64,000 bases of DNA from contig DEMD01000015.1 of NCBI GenBank assembly GCA_002354735.1, positions 271,304 through 335,303 on the forward strand, in the 5' to 3' direction. This stretch comes from Gammaproteobacteria bacterium UBA2679. GTDB lineage: Bacteria; Pseudomonadota; Gammaproteobacteria; Pseudomonadales; Oleiphilaceae. Under the pieces are notes generated by a model that was not told where the DNA came from, did not search any database, and saw only the letters and a list, made by a program, of their open reading frames with translations. Within the stretch, counting starts at the first letter, position 1, and the number at the start of each line of letters is the position of its first letter. A program made the translations under genes and the position numbers. This document shows, one piece after another, positions 7,958 to 16,817 of the stretch.

Positions 7958-9286
7958 ATGAGCGATGACAAGAAAATGAGCCTCACGGTAAAAGTGCTGC
8001 TGGGCATGGCCCTCGGCATCGTGCTTGGTTTGGCGATAAACCTTCTAGGCCTCGCTAACGAGGGCAGTTTCATCCGGGTCTATCTCATCGATGGCTTCTT
8101 CTATGTCATCGGTGCGATGTTCGTCAACGCACTGAAGATGCTCGTGGTTCCTCTGGTTTTCTTCTCCTTGCTCTGCGGCGTGTGTGGCATAGGCGACATT
8201 GCCGAGCTGGGGCGTGTAGGTGGGAAAGCCTTTGGTCTGTACATCATGACGACCGCCATCGCCATTGCCATGGCCATTGCTCTGGCGGCCTCAACGGGCA
8301 TAGGCGAAGGTATGAATCAGGAGACCGATGCCTCGTTTAGTGCGCCCGAAGCGACGCCCATCGCAGAAGTCTTCATTGGCATCATTCCGACCAATCCCGT
8401 GCAATCGATGGCCGAAGGCGACATGCTGCCGCTCATCTTCTGGACCGTCATTCTCGGCATCTGCATTCTCAAACTCGGTAATGAAGGCGCGAAAGTGATT
8501 CGTGCTGCCGAGGTGGGCAACGATGTCATGATGAAGATGGTCAATATCGTCATGGCGGTCGCGCCCTATGCCGTCTTTGCCCTTATTGCAAAGTCCATGG
8601 CAGACCTTGGCATCGAGCTGCTCCTGCAGCTGTTGGGCTACGTCGCAGTGCTGGTGGGCGCGCTGATGTTGCACTTGTTCGTGACGCTCATGATCGTGCT
8701 CAAGCTGTTTAGTGGTCTAAGTCCCGCCGTGTTCCTGAAGAAGATCAGAAACGTGCAGGTATTCGGCTTCAGTACCGCCAGCTCCAATGCCACGATTCCT
8801 GTTACCTTGAGAACCGTAGTCGACAGGATGGGCGTCAATAACTCCGTTGGTGCGTTCACGGTACCGTTTGGCGCGACCATCAATATGGATGGCACTGCGA
8901 TCATGCAGGGGGTGGTGACGGTGTTCGTCGCGAATGTGTACGGCATCGATCTCGGTCTAACCGGCTATCTCACAGTCATTCTCATGGCAGTCCTCGCATC
9001 GATTGGCACCGCAGGCGTGCCGGGTGTGGGCCTGGTCATGCTATCGATGGTGTTCAGCCAGGTAGGTCTGCCAATAGAGGGTATCGGCCTGATCATCGGC
9101 GTTGACCGGCTGATGGACATGATCCGGACCGCCGTCAACGTTTCCGGCGATGCCGTGGTCACCACAATTGTGGCGAAGTCTGAGGGGGAGCTTGACCTCG
9201 ATATCTACAACGATCCGCGGGCCGGGCTGCAGAATATTCTGCCAGACGCGCCTTTGCCCAAGGCTCGTCATACCCAGCCAGTGTGA
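7958..9286 (+). CDS. Dicarboxylate/amino acid:cation symporter (DAACS family)
   Basis: A 442-residue membrane transporter of the GltP/DctA type. Family signatures are present: the serine-rich hairpin in GFSTASSNATIPVTLR, the TM7 motif ATINMDGTAIMQGV, and the second hairpin ASIGTAGVPGVGLVML followed by GVDRLMDMIRTAVNVSGDA. It imports glutamate, aspartate or C4-dicarboxylates with sodium or protons across the inner membrane; the exact substrate cannot be read. It is monocistronic, with a divergent promoter region of about 230 bp upstream. Confidence 0.9.
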   Translation: MSDDKKMSLTVKVLLGMALGIVLGLAINLLGLANEGSFIRVYLIDGFFYVIGAMFVNALKMLVVPLVFFSLLCGVCGIGDIAELGRVGGKAFGLYIMTTAIAIAMAIALAASTGIGEGMNQETDASFSAPEATPIAEVFIGIIPTNPVQSMAEGDMLPLIFWTVILGICILKLGNEGAKVIRAAEVGNDVMMKMVNIVMAVAPYAVFALIAKSMADLGIELLLQLLGYVAVLVGALMLHLFVTLMIVLKLFSGLSPAVFLKKIRNVQVFGFSTASSNATIPVTLRTVVDRMGVNNSVGAFTVPFGATINMDGTAIMQGVVTVFVANVYGIDLGLTGYLTVILMAVLASIGTAGVPGVGLVMLSMVFSQVGLPIEGIGLIIGVDRLMDMIRTAVNVSGDAVVTTIVAKSEGELDLDIYNDPRAGLQNILPDAPLPKARHTQPV

Positions 9287-9308
9287 GCCGAGGGTGGGTT
9301 GAGACAGT

Positions 9309-9779
9309 TCAGGCGAAAAACAGGAGGAGGTGACAGAGCACTACCACTATGGTGAGTCGTAAGCGAAACAAGGCATAGCCGGCTGCCTTCAGACCGCTAC
9401 GGCCGGAGACGTCGAGCCATCCGAGGGCTGCGAAGTTGATGGATTGTACCAACAGGAACGCGGATACCAACGCTCGGGGGTTGGTATCGTGTGTCATGCC
9501 ATAAGCGAAGGCTGCCCACCCGGCGAGCGCAATGATGTTGCTCAGTACCAGCCACCCCAGGCGAGGGGCGCCACTGCGGATTTCGGATCCCCACCAACTG
9601 CCTGCCATGAAGCTCATGATCAGCAGGCTGTAACTGCTGAACAAATGGAACCAGAGCGTCGCGCCATCAATGATGAAGGCCAGTGCCGTGACAACAAAAG
9701 GCACCAGGCCCGCGTAGCCGAGCCAGTGATAAGTCTCCGTCTCAGTGGTGGTAATGACCGTTTCTGTACTTGTGCGCAT
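9309..9779 (-). CDS. DUF3429 family membrane protein
   Basis: A 156-residue protein. The ATG at 9779 has a near-perfect GGAGGA 6-7 nt upstream, so the longer frame starting at 9812 is rejected. The first segments (WLGYAGLVPFVVTALAF; SYSLLIMSFMAGSWWG) match DUF3429, a family of small five-helix inner-membrane proteins of unknown role. It is convergent with the symporter. Confidence 0.75.
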   Translation of the reverse strand: MRTSTETVITTTETETYHWLGYAGLVPFVVTALAFIIDGATLWFHLFSSYSLLIMSFMAGSWWGSEIRSGAPRLGWLVLSNIIALAGWAAFAYGMTHDTNPRALVSAFLLVQSINFAALGWLDVSGRSGLKAAGYALFRLRLTIVVVLCHLLLFFA

Positions 9780-9872
9780 AGTGCTTCCTCCTTCTATGCT
9801 GATGCCAGGCATAGCTCACGATCCGTCGATCATGAGGCTTGCCTCACAAGTCGCGGCGATAGCTGAATTCCT

Positions 9873-11240
9873 ATGGTCTATGCTTCGTCAGGTATGACAC
9901 GTTTCGAAGAGGGTACGCAGAACTTGAACATCTGGCACAACTTGCAGGGAGCTGCTGCAGAGTATCGGGATGCTACGATCGACTGGCTTGGCTCGGCTGA
10001 GTTTGCCATTCAGGCCTGCTCGATTCTCGCATCGTTTCTCCTGGCGCTCATTGCTACAGCCATCATCCGAAAGAGCTTCGCAGGCGTGTTTGAGCATCCG
10101 ACGGCGCCTCTGCTTTCATTCAAGCTCAAGCTTTATAACAAGCAGGATTATCTTCGGCCGCTGCTGAACATTCTGTTTCTGGGTCTGGCCATCGAACTCA
10201 CAGATACACTGCTTGAGAGCAATCTGCTGCTGCACTTCGGCCAGTCGATTGCTGTATCGATTTTGCTTTACACCATGGTGAAGCGCAGTATTTCCAATAC
10301 CATCCTGCGTCGTTTGGTGCTGTGGGTGACGATACCCTTCGCCATTCTCGTGTTCATGAACTGGCTGGATACGCTCACCGGCTGGCTGGCTTCACTCTCG
10401 GTAGACATCGGCAGTCTCGAAGTCAGCGCGCTGGATATCGTGAGGGTCGCGATTTTCGGTTCAGTGCTGTTCTGGCTGGGCAAGGTTTCGAACAATGCCG
10501 GCAAGCGCATGATTCGCAATCAGGCGGACCTCGACATCGGTACGAGAGAGGTGATTGCCAAGCTGTTTGAAGTGGGGCTTTTCGTGCTCATTTTCATACT
10601 GCTGCTGCAGATCATGGGCATCAACATCACAACGTTGGCTGTGTTTGGTGGGGCACTGGCGGTCGGCATCGGTTTTGGGCTGCAGTCGATCGCCTCCAAC
10701 TTCATCTCCGGTATCATCATACTGCTGGATCGCTCGCTCACGGTTGGCGATCATATCCAGATGGAAGATGGCCAGAGCGGTATCATCACCCAGCTGAACA
10801 TGCGTTCAACGACGCTGGAAACCTATGACGGCAAAGACATAATGGTCCCGAACGAAAAGTTCATCACCTCGACCTTCGTCAACTGGACCCACAAGAATAT
10901 CAAACAGCGCTATGACATCAATCTGCAGGTGGCTTATGGCACCGATCTGCACAAGCTGTTCCCACTCTTGCGGGAGGTTTGTATCGCCCATCCGAAGGTG
11001 CTGTCCGGTCCTAATTATCCCTATGAGGAGCAGCCTGATGCCGAAATATCCAGCTTCGGAGACTCAGGTATCAACATCCTTATCGAGTTCTGGATGGAGG
11101 GCATTGACGATGGTGCAAACCGGGTGGGCGGTGACCTTTTGCTCATGATCTGGGATGTGCTCAACGAGAACGGCGTTGAAATACCGTTCCCGCAACGCGT
11201 CGTTCGTATGGTCAAGGACCCGGACGATTCAGCTGGCTGA
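9873..11240 (+). CDS. MscS-family mechanosensitive ion channel
   Basis: A 455-residue protein with about five N-terminal membrane segments and the MscS pore region near residues 245-300: a Gly/Ala-rich helix (FGGALAVGIGFGLQSIASNFISG) leading into LLDRSLTVGDHIQ. The cytoplasmic beta domain follows (TLETYDGKDIMVPNEKFITS, then VNWTHKN). It releases solutes under hypo-osmotic shock. It is longer than E. coli MscS (286 residues), like the multi-helix YnaI/YbdG type. Neither ATG at 9873 nor the one at 9894 has a good ribosome-binding site, so the exact start is uncertain. Its 3' end overlaps bioA by 12 bp. Confidence 0.88.
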   Translation: MVYASSGMTRFEEGTQNLNIWHNLQGAAAEYRDATIDWLGSAEFAIQACSILASFLLALIATAIIRKSFAGVFEHPTAPLLSFKLKLYNKQDYLRPLLNILFLGLAIELTDTLLESNLLLHFGQSIAVSILLYTMVKRSISNTILRRLVLWVTIPFAILVFMNWLDTLTGWLASLSVDIGSLEVSALDIVRVAIFGSVLFWLGKVSNNAGKRMIRNQADLDIGTREVIAKLFEVGLFVLIFILLLQIMGINITTLAVFGGALAVGIGFGLQSIASNFISGIIILLDRSLTVGDHIQMEDGQSGIITQLNMRSTTLETYDGKDIMVPNEKFITSTFVNWTHKNIKQRYDINLQVAYGTDLHKLFPLLREVCIAHPKVLSGPNYPYEEQPDAEISSFGDSGINILIEFWMEGIDDGANRVGGDLLLMIWDVLNENGVEIPFPQRVVRMVKDPDDSAG

Positions 11241-12584
11241 TCGAGCATAGGCCGCCATGGCCTCAGTCAGCTTGGCGAGTTGGGCTGACGAGATCGTATA
11301 CGGCGGCATGGTGTAGAGCATCTTGCCGAAGGGCCGCAGCCAGACGCCATGTTCAGCCAGCAGCGCCTGGGCCGAAGCCACGTCGATGGCCTCATGCATT
11401 TCCACGACGCCAATACCCCCGATAACCCGCACGCTCGCCACCGCAGCCAGCTCGGCCAATGGCCATAGCGCCTGCTGGAGGTGCGCCTCGATGCTTCGCA
11501 GTCGCGTCTGCCATGGGGATTCGAGCAGTAGTTTGATTGAGGCTTCTGCAACGCTGCAGGCCAGTGGATTTGCCATGAACGTCGGGCCGTGCATGAAGAC
11601 GCCTGCCTCGCTTCTACAGACGGTTGCCGCTACATCTGCTGTCGCCAATGTTGCAGCCAGTGTCATATAACCGCCAGTCAGCGCCTTGCCAATCGTCATG
11701 ATATCCGGCACGAGATCAGCATGTTCGTAACCAAAGAGTTTGCCGGTCCGCCCGAAACCAACGGCAATCTCGTCAAAAATCAGCAACAGGTCGAGCTCTT
11801 CGCAAATCTGCTTGAGCTGTCTTAGATAGCAGGGGTGGTAGATGCGCATGCCACCAGCACCCTGAACAATCGGCTCAACGATGACTGCGGCCAGCTCATC
11901 ACGATGCGTCGCCAGGGTCTGGCGCCACTCGGCAATGAGCGCAGGGTCAGCTATCGGGCAGCCATTTCGGGCTGAGCAGGTACAGCTGCGACCGTCATCA
12001 GCGCCAGTGTCCGGAGCAGACTTGCCCATGCAAGCCGGGTCGATGGGTGGTTCTGTGAGGAAAATGTTCTCGGCCAGAAAGCCCTTGAACAGACGATGCA
12101 TGCCGTTGTCGGGATCTGTCACCGACATCGCCCCGAACGTGTCGCCATGATAACCATAGCGAAAAGCCGCGAAGCGATGCTTGCCTGCTACGCCACGACC
12201 CTGCCAGTACTGCAGCGCCATCTTCAGTGCAACTTCAACCGACACGGAGCCTGAATCAGCTAGAAACACGGCTTCCAGTTCCGGTGCTGTGATATCCACC
12301 AAGCGCCGTCCGAGCGCAACAGCAGCAGGATGCGTGATGCCACCGAACATGACATGGCTCATCTTCGACATCTGATCACTCAGCGCTGCATTCAGTTCCG
12401 GCACGTTGTAACCATGTATGGCACTCCACCAGGACGACATTCCGTCGATGAGTCGCGACCCATCGGCCAGCTGCAGTTCGCAGCCATCGGCTGCAACAAC
12501 AGGTGCGCAGGGCAGGGGACGGAGCGTGGAGGTATAGGGATGCCAGAGGTGGCGCTGGTCGAACTTGAGGTCTTCAGGCGTCAT
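11229..12584 (-). CDS. bioA: Adenosylmethionine-8-amino-7-oxononanoate aminotransferase
   Basis: A 451-residue class-III PLP aminotransferase that makes 7,8-diaminononanoate in biotin synthesis. BioA hallmarks: the N-terminal FDQRHLWHPYTS, the substrate motif GMSSWWSAIHGYN, AAFRYGYHGDTFGAMSVTDP, the PLP-binding DEIAVGFGRTGKLF, and the lysine motif IMTIGKALTGGYMTLAATL. Near the C-terminus it carries VWLRPFGKMLYTMPPY, typical of BioA. The other bio genes are not in the window. A terminator at 12632-12661 separates it from aceA, so it has its own promoter. Confidence 0.94.
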   Translation of the reverse strand: MTPEDLKFDQRHLWHPYTSTLRPLPCAPVVAADGCELQLADGSRLIDGMSSWWSAIHGYNVPELNAALSDQMSKMSHVMFGGITHPAAVALGRRLVDITAPELEAVFLADSGSVSVEVALKMALQYWQGRGVAGKHRFAAFRYGYHGDTFGAMSVTDPDNGMHRLFKGFLAENIFLTEPPIDPACMGKSAPDTGADDGRSCTCSARNGCPIADPALIAEWRQTLATHRDELAAVIVEPIVQGAGGMRIYHPCYLRQLKQICEELDLLLIFDEIAVGFGRTGKLFGYEHADLVPDIMTIGKALTGGYMTLAATLATADVAATVCRSEAGVFMHGPTFMANPLACSVAEASIKLLLESPWQTRLRSIEAHLQQALWPLAELAAVASVRVIGGIGVVEMHEAIDVASAQALLAEHGVWLRPFGKMLYTMPPYTISSAQLAKLTEAMAAYARSAS

Positions 12585-12631
12585 GGGCTGCTCAGTGTCG
12601 GATGAGCAGGCATTGTAGCGAATGCGGACAT

Positions 12632-12661
12632 AAAAAAAAGGCGACCCCGAAGGATCGCCTT
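12632..12661 (-). terminator. Rho-independent terminator of aceA
   Basis: Read on the minus strand: a 10-bp stem (AAGGCGATCC with GGGTCGCCTT, one G-T pair), a UUCG tetraloop closed by C-G, then eight T. It starts about 43 nt after the aceA stop codon. Confidence 0.93.
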
Positions 12662-12704
12662 TTCCAGTATGACGCCTTGGGTCAGCCGGAGCTGACCCGC
12701 AGAA

Positions 12705-14297
12705 TTAGAACTGGTTCATCGTGTTGTCTTTACCAGAAGCCTTCAGAGCCGCTTCACCGGAGAAATACTCCTTGTGATCGTCGCCCATGTCGGAACCAGC
12801 CATGTTCTGGTGCTTGACGCAAGCGATACCCTGACGGATTTCCTTACGCTGAACGCCTTCGACATAGGCCAGCATGCCCAGGTCACCGAAGTAGCCCTTC
12901 GCAAGGTTATCGGTAGACAGTGCTGCAGTGTGGTAAGTCGGCAGAGTGATCAGGTGATGGAAAATACCTGCTTCACGGGCCGCGTCACGCTGGAACGCCT
13001 GGATCTTGGCATCAGCTTCTTTCGACAGATCAGACTCGTCGTAATCAACGCTCATCAGGTTCGCACGGTCATAAGAAGACACGTCCTTGCCAGCTTCCTT
13101 CCAGGCATCGAATACCTGCTGACGGAAGTTCAGTGTCCAGTTGAACGATGGGCTGTTGTTGTAAACCAGCTTCGCATTTGGAACAACTTCACGGATGCGG
13201 TTAACCATGGCAGCGATCTGACCAACGTGTGGCTTCTCGGTTTCGATCCACAGCAGGTCAGCACCGTTCTGGAGTGAAGTGATACAGTCGAGAACTACAC
13301 GGTCTTCGCCTGAACCTTTCTTGAACTGGAACAGACCACTAGCCAGACGCTTAGGCTTCAGCAGCTTGCCGTTGGCCTTCACAACCACGTCGCCGTTGGC
13401 GATGTCTTCTGCACCATTCACGACGTCACCGTCGAGGAATGAGTTGTACTGGTCGCCCAGGTCGCCTGGCTCGTTGGTCACAGCGATCTGCTTGGTCAGG
13501 CCAGCACCCAGTGAGTCGGTACGTGCAACGATAACGCCGTTGTCGATACCCAGCTCGAGGAATGCGTAACGAACTGCACGGATCTTCGCAAGGAAGTCTT
13601 CGTGTGGAACAGTGACCTTGCCGTCCTGGTGTCCGCACTGCTTCTCGTCAGAAACCTGGTTTTCGATCTGGATACAGCACGCACCCGCTTCGATCATCTG
13701 CTTGGCCAGCAGATAAGTCGCTTCTGCGTTACCGAAGCCAGCGTCGATGTCAGCAATGATTGGCACAACGTGAGTTTCGTAGTTGTCGATCTTGGACTGG
13801 ATTTCTTTTTCCAGTGAGCTGTCGCCTGACTGGCGAGCAGTGTCGAGCTGACGGAACAGGCCGCCGAGTTCACGAGCATCTGCCTGGCGAAGGAAGGTAT
13901 ACAGTTCGCCGATCAGTGAAGAAACAGAAGTCTTCTCGTGCATTGACTGGTCAGGCAGTGGACCGAACTCTGAACGCAGAGCAGCTACCATCCAGCCTGA
14001 AAGGTACAGATAGCGACGCTTGGTCGTGCCAAGGTGCTTCTTGATCGCAATCATCTTCTGTTGGCCGATAAAGCCGTGCCAGCAGCCCAGTGACTGGGTG
14101 TACTGCGCAGTGTCCTTATCGTACGCAGCCATATCTTCACGCATGATGTCGGCAGTGTACTGAGCGATGTCCAGACCGGTCTTGAAACGGTTCTGGGCGC
14201 GCATGCGGGCAGCGTACTCAGGGTTGATGCTTTCCCAAGTCTTGTTGGCCTGGACGATTTCCTTGAGGGAAGCGATGTCCTGCTGAATATTCGACAT
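12705..14297 (-). CDS. aceA: Isocitrate lyase
   Basis: A 530-residue protein that splits isocitrate to glyoxylate and succinate, the first step of the glyoxylate shunt. It is the long form seen in Pseudomonas (about 531 residues). The ATG at 14297 has AGGA 7-8 nt upstream. Readable signatures: YTQSLGCWHGFIGQQK, PIIADIDAGFGN, the catalytic KQCGHQDGK block, VIVARTDSLGA, and the C-terminal AALKASGKDNTMNQF. A strong terminator follows. Together with fadE at 46951 it fits growth on fatty acids or acetate. Dyad sequences lie upstream. Confidence 0.97.
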   Translation of the reverse strand: MSNIQQDIASLKEIVQANKTWESINPEYAARMRAQNRFKTGLDIAQYTADIMREDMAAYDKDTAQYTQSLGCWHGFIGQQKMIAIKKHLGTTKRRYLYLSGWMVAALRSEFGPLPDQSMHEKTSVSSLIGELYTFLRQADARELGGLFRQLDTARQSGDSSLEKEIQSKIDNYETHVVPIIADIDAGFGNAEATYLLAKQMIEAGACCIQIENQVSDEKQCGHQDGKVTVPHEDFLAKIRAVRYAFLELGIDNGVIVARTDSLGAGLTKQIAVTNEPGDLGDQYNSFLDGDVVNGAEDIANGDVVVKANGKLLKPKRLASGLFQFKKGSGEDRVVLDCITSLQNGADLLWIETEKPHVGQIAAMVNRIREVVPNAKLVYNNSPSFNWTLNFRQQVFDAWKEAGKDVSSYDRANLMSVDYDESDLSKEADAKIQAFQRDAAREAGIFHHLITLPTYHTAALSTDNLAKGYFGDLGMLAYVEGVQRKEIRQGIACVKHQNMAGSDMGDDHKEYFSGEAALKASGKDNTMNQF

Positions 14298-14622
14298 GTA
14301 ATGGTCCTGTCTGGTGAACTTGAACGGCATTGAAGCGAGGGCCGTTGAGCCGATCGCACTTGTATGAGAACGGAGCGAATGATAGGGGATTCATCGGAAT
14401 AAATGAAATATATATAAAGTATTCCCGGTATCATTCCTGTGAATGATGTGTAAGTTCATGTGCACGATTGTGCAAAATGTGAACTGGTCGATAACACTGG
14501 GCCGACAAAGCGGAACAAAAGTGAAACGGACGGCGGAAAGGAAAGACTTTAGCCTGCAGTGTGTGCACAAACCCGCATAGCCAGCTCAATGAGCACAGTT
14601 AGAATTGTTCTGATTGAAGGCC
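14298..14622. other. Divergent intergenic region, aceA and peroxidase
   Basis: About 325 bases between two divergent genes. It contains an AT-rich patch near 14396-14425, a perfect dyad at 14430-14447, and a looser nested inverted repeat at 14453-14485 (AGTTCA/TGAACT outside, TGCAC/GTGCA inside). These are plausible operator sites for aceA; no ORF is convincing. Confidence 0.5.
14430..14447. promoter_or_regulatory. Perfect dyad upstream of aceA, candidate operator
   Basis: ATCATTC at 14430-14436 and GAATGAT at 14441-14447, spaced by CTGT. Another GAATGAT copy sits at 14377-14383, nearer the gene. The site is about 135-150 bp upstream of the aceA start. The binding protein is unknown. Confidence 0.4.
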
Positions 14623-16167
14623 ATGCCGTTCCCTGAATCAACGTTTTTTAAGTGCTTGCGTATGAGGAATCCCAGCTACAAATCCAGTTCATCAGTATCA
14701 ATTGGCGTCACGCTCCGTTACGCCGGCGTCTGCCTGACAATGGCTGCTGTCTCCGCCTGCTCGAGTGACACAGACGAGCCGGATCGTGCGGCTGAGGTCG
14801 AGGCTCGTTTACAGACGGTGATTCAGAAGTACGATGTGCGAGCAGTCGACCCGACGACGCTAGGTGCACCTTCGATAGACGATCCGCTGTCGCAGCTTGG
14901 CAAAAAGCTCTTTTTTTCCAAGGCACTCAGTGGTGATCAGGATACGGCCTGTGCAAGCTGTCATCATCCTTCCCTGGGTGGTGGTGACGACCTGAGCCTG
15001 CCAATAGGCGTCGATGCCGTCGATCCCGATCTTCTCGGTCCAGGACGGCGTCATCAGTCATCGGCGGAACACTGGGACGGTGGTCCCACCGTGCCGCGCA
15101 ATTCGCCAACCGTGTTCAACTTCATTCTATATGAAAAGACGGTATTTCATGATGGCCGAATAGAGGTGGTCGCAGATGGTATTCGCACGCCGAATTCGTC
15201 GTTCGGCACAGCGGATCCGCATGCGGGCGAAAGTCTTGCGGCAGCCCAGGCCCGCTTTCCGGTGACTTCGGCTGAAGAGATGCGAGGGTTTCACTTTGCC
15301 GCGAACGAGGGTGACGACGCCCGTCTTCTGCTGGGTGCGCGTTTACGAGGAGAGGATGGTGAGCTCGACCAGGTGGCTGTTGACAACTGGGCGGCTGAGT
15401 TTGCCGCGGTTTATGGTGCAGAGACTCAACCTGTCGTCAGTTACCAGCGCGTTGCTGCCGCCATAGCGGCCTATGAGAACTCCCAGCTCTTTATAGATAA
15501 TCCCTGGTTCCGCTACCTGAATGGCGACCGCCACGAGCTATCGCTCTCAGCCAAACGCGGTGCGATCCTGTTCAACACGCCGGCGGCCGACGGTGGTGCA
15601 GGCTGCACCAGCTGTCACAGCGGTCCAGCCATGACAGATGAATCGTTCCATGTGCTGGCCATGCCACAGATCGGTCGGGGCAAGGGTGACGATGAGAATC
15701 TTCGTGGTGACCATGGTCGCTATAGAGAGTCACATCTGCCAGAAGACAAATACGCTTTTCGTACACCGAGTCTGCTGAACGTATCTGAAACCGGACCCTA
15801 TAGTCATGCCGGCGCCTATGCCGACCTTGAGTCAGTGGTCAGGCATCATCTCGACCCGTTGAACGCGCTCGAGAATTACGATATCAGGCAGTTGGACGGG
15901 GAGGGCATCCAGAGCGAGTCACTGATGTATACCGCAGAGGAGTCGATCCTTCAGCTCGAAACGCTCAGGGCTGAGGACAAGAGCAAGTTGCCGCAGGTGC
16001 AGCTGGACGATGGCCAGGTCGCTGATCTGATAGCGTTCTTGCAGGCTCTTACAGACCCCTGTGTGCAGGACAGAGACTGTGTCTCGAAATGGATCCCCGG
16101 CCCCGAAGACACTGATCCTGACCAGCTCAGGCTCGTGGCAAAAGATCGAGATGGTGAGCTGCTGTAA
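14623..16167 (+). CDS. Di-haem cytochrome c peroxidase/MauG-family lipoprotein
   Basis: About 514 residues. A TTG at 14614 and an ATG at 14623 are both possible starts; the ATG is chosen. A late signal peptide ends in a lipobox-like AVSAC near residue 46, so the protein is probably membrane-anchored in the periplasm. Two c-type haem sites are visible: CASCH (about 110-114) and CTSCH (about 328-332). The family motif FRTPSLLNVSETGPYSHAGAY follows. Such proteins reduce hydrogen peroxide or oxidise other substrates with electrons from cytochromes or quinols. At over 500 residues it is longer than classical CcpA (about 320-350). Confidence 0.85.
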   Translation: MPFPESTFFKCLRMRNPSYKSSSSVSIGVTLRYAGVCLTMAAVSACSSDTDEPDRAAEVEARLQTVIQKYDVRAVDPTTLGAPSIDDPLSQLGKKLFFSKALSGDQDTACASCHHPSLGGGDDLSLPIGVDAVDPDLLGPGRRHQSSAEHWDGGPTVPRNSPTVFNFILYEKTVFHDGRIEVVADGIRTPNSSFGTADPHAGESLAAAQARFPVTSAEEMRGFHFAANEGDDARLLLGARLRGEDGELDQVAVDNWAAEFAAVYGAETQPVVSYQRVAAAIAAYENSQLFIDNPWFRYLNGDRHELSLSAKRGAILFNTPAADGGAGCTSCHSGPAMTDESFHVLAMPQIGRGKGDDENLRGDHGRYRESHLPEDKYAFRTPSLLNVSETGPYSHAGAYADLESVVRHHLDPLNALENYDIRQLDGEGIQSESLMYTAEESILQLETLRAEDKSKLPQVQLDDGQVADLIAFLQALTDPCVQDRDCVSKWIPGPEDTDPDQLRLVAKDRDGELL

Positions 16168-16190
16168 TTTGTTTTCACGGATTACAGCAG
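16159..16190. repeat. Perfect inverted repeat over the peroxidase stop codon
   Basis: CTGCTGTAAT at 16159-16168 (containing the TAA stop) and ATTACAGCAG at 16181-16190, with a 12-nt loop. No T-run follows, so it may act as a transcript-end stabiliser or weak terminator. Confidence 0.5.
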
Positions 16191-16252
16191 GTATTCTGCT
16201 CAAGGAACCTGGCGCGATCCGCGACAGGTTTTCGTCCTGACAAGGACGCCGT

Positions 16253-16329
16253 CGGAGTATAGCTCAGCCTGGTAGAGCGCTGTCTTCGGGAGGCAGAGGT
16301 CGTGGGTTCGAGTCCCCCTACTCCGACCA
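16253..16329 (+). tRNA. tRNA-Pro (anticodon CGG)
   Basis: A 77-nt cloverleaf. The acceptor stem CGGAGTA pairs with TACTCCG, with discriminator A and an encoded CCA. The D-arm is AGCTCAGCCTGGTAGAGC. The anticodon stem CTGTC/GGCAG holds the loop TTCGGGA, which places CGG at 34-36. The T-arm is GTGGGTTCGAGTCCCCC. A small hairpin (CGTCCT/AGGACG, 16233-16248) lies just 5'. The thioesterase gene converges on it, ending 12 nt downstream. Confidence 0.97.
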
Positions 16330-16341
16330 GTTCTTTTCCCG

Positions 16342-16815
16342 TCAGTTCCTTTCTTTGCGATGATTTCCCGCGTGGACAGCCATTGCGTGTTCATGCGCCA
16401 GTCTGAATTGCTCCGGCATCCGCTTTGGTCTGCCACTCTGCAAATCGATGCAGGCATAACGGCACAAAGCACGGGATAGCGTTTTTCCATCGGCCACACG
16501 TTGGATCTGAAAGGCGCGCTCGGAAGTCAGCTTGCCATCGCTTGTGGTGATCCATGTGCCGACCATGATCTCGTCGCCCGCATAAGCACTTGCCAGATAA
16601 TCGATTTCAGTTCGCACGATAGCCATGGCGCGACCAGTCTCCTCATGGGTCGCCCAATCCATACCCAGCGGCTCGATGTGAGCCCAGCTAGTGGCCTCCA
16701 TCCAGCGCAGGTAAGTGGCATTGTTGACGTGCCCGAGACGATCGCAGTCGGCTTCCGAGGCGGCAAATTTCATGGTGAAGGGGTGGGGCTGATCCCAGTC
16801 TGAGTCGCTGCTCAT
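16342..16815 (-). CDS. Acyl-CoA thioesterase, hotdog fold (4HBT/YbgC type)
   Basis: A 157-residue single hotdog domain. The FTMKFAASEADCDRLGHVNNATYLRWME motif region contains the Asp and His-Val-Asn-Asn pattern of the 4-hydroxybenzoyl-CoA thioesterase/YbgC group. It would hydrolyse acyl-CoA or acyl-ACP thioesters in the cytoplasm. It starts 2 nt after the stop of the FabG-like gene, so the two form an operon. Confidence 0.83.
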   Translation of the reverse strand: MSSDSDWDQPHPFTMKFAASEADCDRLGHVNNATYLRWMEATSWAHIEPLGMDWATHEETGRAMAIVRTEIDYLASAYAGDEIMVGTWITTSDGKLTSERAFQIQRVADGKTLSRALCRYACIDLQSGRPKRMPEQFRLAHEHAMAVHAGNHRKERN

Positions 16816-16817
16816 GA

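Noticed and set aside
16253..16329. tRNA-Pro as an integration site for a genomic island
   Set aside because: No integrase, no direct repeat of the tRNA 3' end and no change in gene character on either side.
16200..16499. Minus-strand frame through tRNA-Pro
   Set aside because: The GTRTHDLCLPKTALYQAELY-type reading is the familiar false translation of tRNA genes.
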